Position numbers and translations under genes: made by a program | From: Verrucomicrobiia bacterium | GTDB lineage: Bacteria; Verrucomicrobiota; Verrucomicrobiia; Verrucomicrobiales; Akkermansiaceae | Direction of reading: 5' to 3' | Length of the DNA stretch: 64,000 bases | NCBI GenBank assembly: GCA_030432565.1 | Contig: JAUIGV010000005.1 | Coordinates: 170,079 to 234,078 of the forward strand | Part shown: piece after piece, positions 63,916 through 64,000 of the stretch | Numbering within the stretch: position 1 is the first letter of the stretch | Layout: each line of letters opens with the position of its first letter | Notes under the pieces: model-generated | What the model was told of the DNA's origin: nothing | Seen by the model: only the letters and a program-made list of their open reading frames with translations | The model's database searches: none

Positions 63916-64000
63916 ATTTGGTGGTAGAAGCAAATCGAAAAAATGAAGAGAAGTCGCTTTAGCGAAGAACAGAAGGTCCGCATCCTGGAAGAACTCAGGG
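63882..64000 (+). mobile_element. Left end of an IS3-type insertion sequence (partial)
   Basis: The sequence TGACCCCGGAAAATTGGAC (63882-63900) looks like a terminal inverted repeat, and a transposase OrfA starts shortly after it. The element runs off the window. The exact end could be a few bases earlier (TGGTGGCC at 63875). Confidence 0.6.
63943..64000 (+). CDS. IS3-family transposase OrfA, N-terminus only
   Basis: The first 19 codons read KRSRFSEEQKVRILEELR after the Met, the typical start of the helix-turn-helix OrfA protein of IS3-group elements (pattern SRFSEEQ.I.IL.E). The gene is cut off by the window edge, so its length, frameshift signal and partner OrfB cannot be seen. Confidence 0.75.
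   Translation, partial: MKRSRFSEEQKVRILEELR

Overview
The window looks like chromosomal DNA of a heterotrophic, probably marine member of the Verrucomicrobia (PVC group). Supporting signs are four secreted S1-type sulfatases close together, a PVC-type fusion protein with a single CxxCH heme site, Tat-exported Gfo/Idh/MocA and alkaline phosphatase proteins, a giant CotH/lamin-tail surface protein with a dockerin-like tail, DUF4175 and squalene-cyclase-like exported proteins, and a divergent FtsZ lying outside any dcw cluster. Shine-Dalgarno signals are often weak and several starts are GTG or TTG. Family assignments come from reading motifs; no database search was run.

Layout. 1-1.0 kb: a BLUF blue-light sensor and tRNA-Arg(CCG). 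1.2-19.3 kb: a glycan and ester utilisation region with four sulfatases (one fused to a glycosidase-like domain), a GDSL/propeller/HEAT/cytochrome c fusion, a GH141-like beta-helix protein, an oxidoreductase, an alkaline phosphatase and a sialate O-acetylesterase-like protein. Together they suggest desulfation, deacetylation and cleavage of a sulfated polysaccharide outside the cytoplasm. 19.3-31.0 kb: an hpt-LOG purine salvage pair, the giant CotH protein, a 1253-residue TPM-like/coiled-coil membrane protein and a DUF3592 protein. 31.1-41.5 kb: an exported catalase-peroxidase, an 802-codon repeat protein, a lipoprotein phosphatase with a membrane partner, gnd, ribF and ftsZ.

41.6-50.7 kb: the most unusual block. 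A DUF4175-type membrane coiled-coil protein is followed by a small exported protein whose frame is split by a UGA, an alpha/alpha-toroid protein, and three consecutive exported proteins that share one architecture (two NGD-type beta repeats, a jelly-roll-like centre, two more beta repeats). I do not recognise this set as a described system. 50.7-59.7 kb: DUF6172, prolyl oligopeptidase, a DUF3634-like protein, a SurA-like chaperone with an L,D-transpeptidase, a DEAD-box helicase with ruvC and DUF3472, and an FAD oxidoreductase.

59.7-63.7 kb: a phosphate-acquisition island with a Na/Pi cotransporter, PHO-box-like TGTCAC repeats, a truncated PstS-like gene and an OprP/OprO-type porin. The window ends inside an IS3-type insertion sequence. 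Clear intrinsic terminators follow the 1103-residue fusion gene, katG, gnd and the Na/Pi gene, and a further hairpin lies inside the 41.6-50.7 kb block. No CRISPR array, prophage or rRNA was seen.
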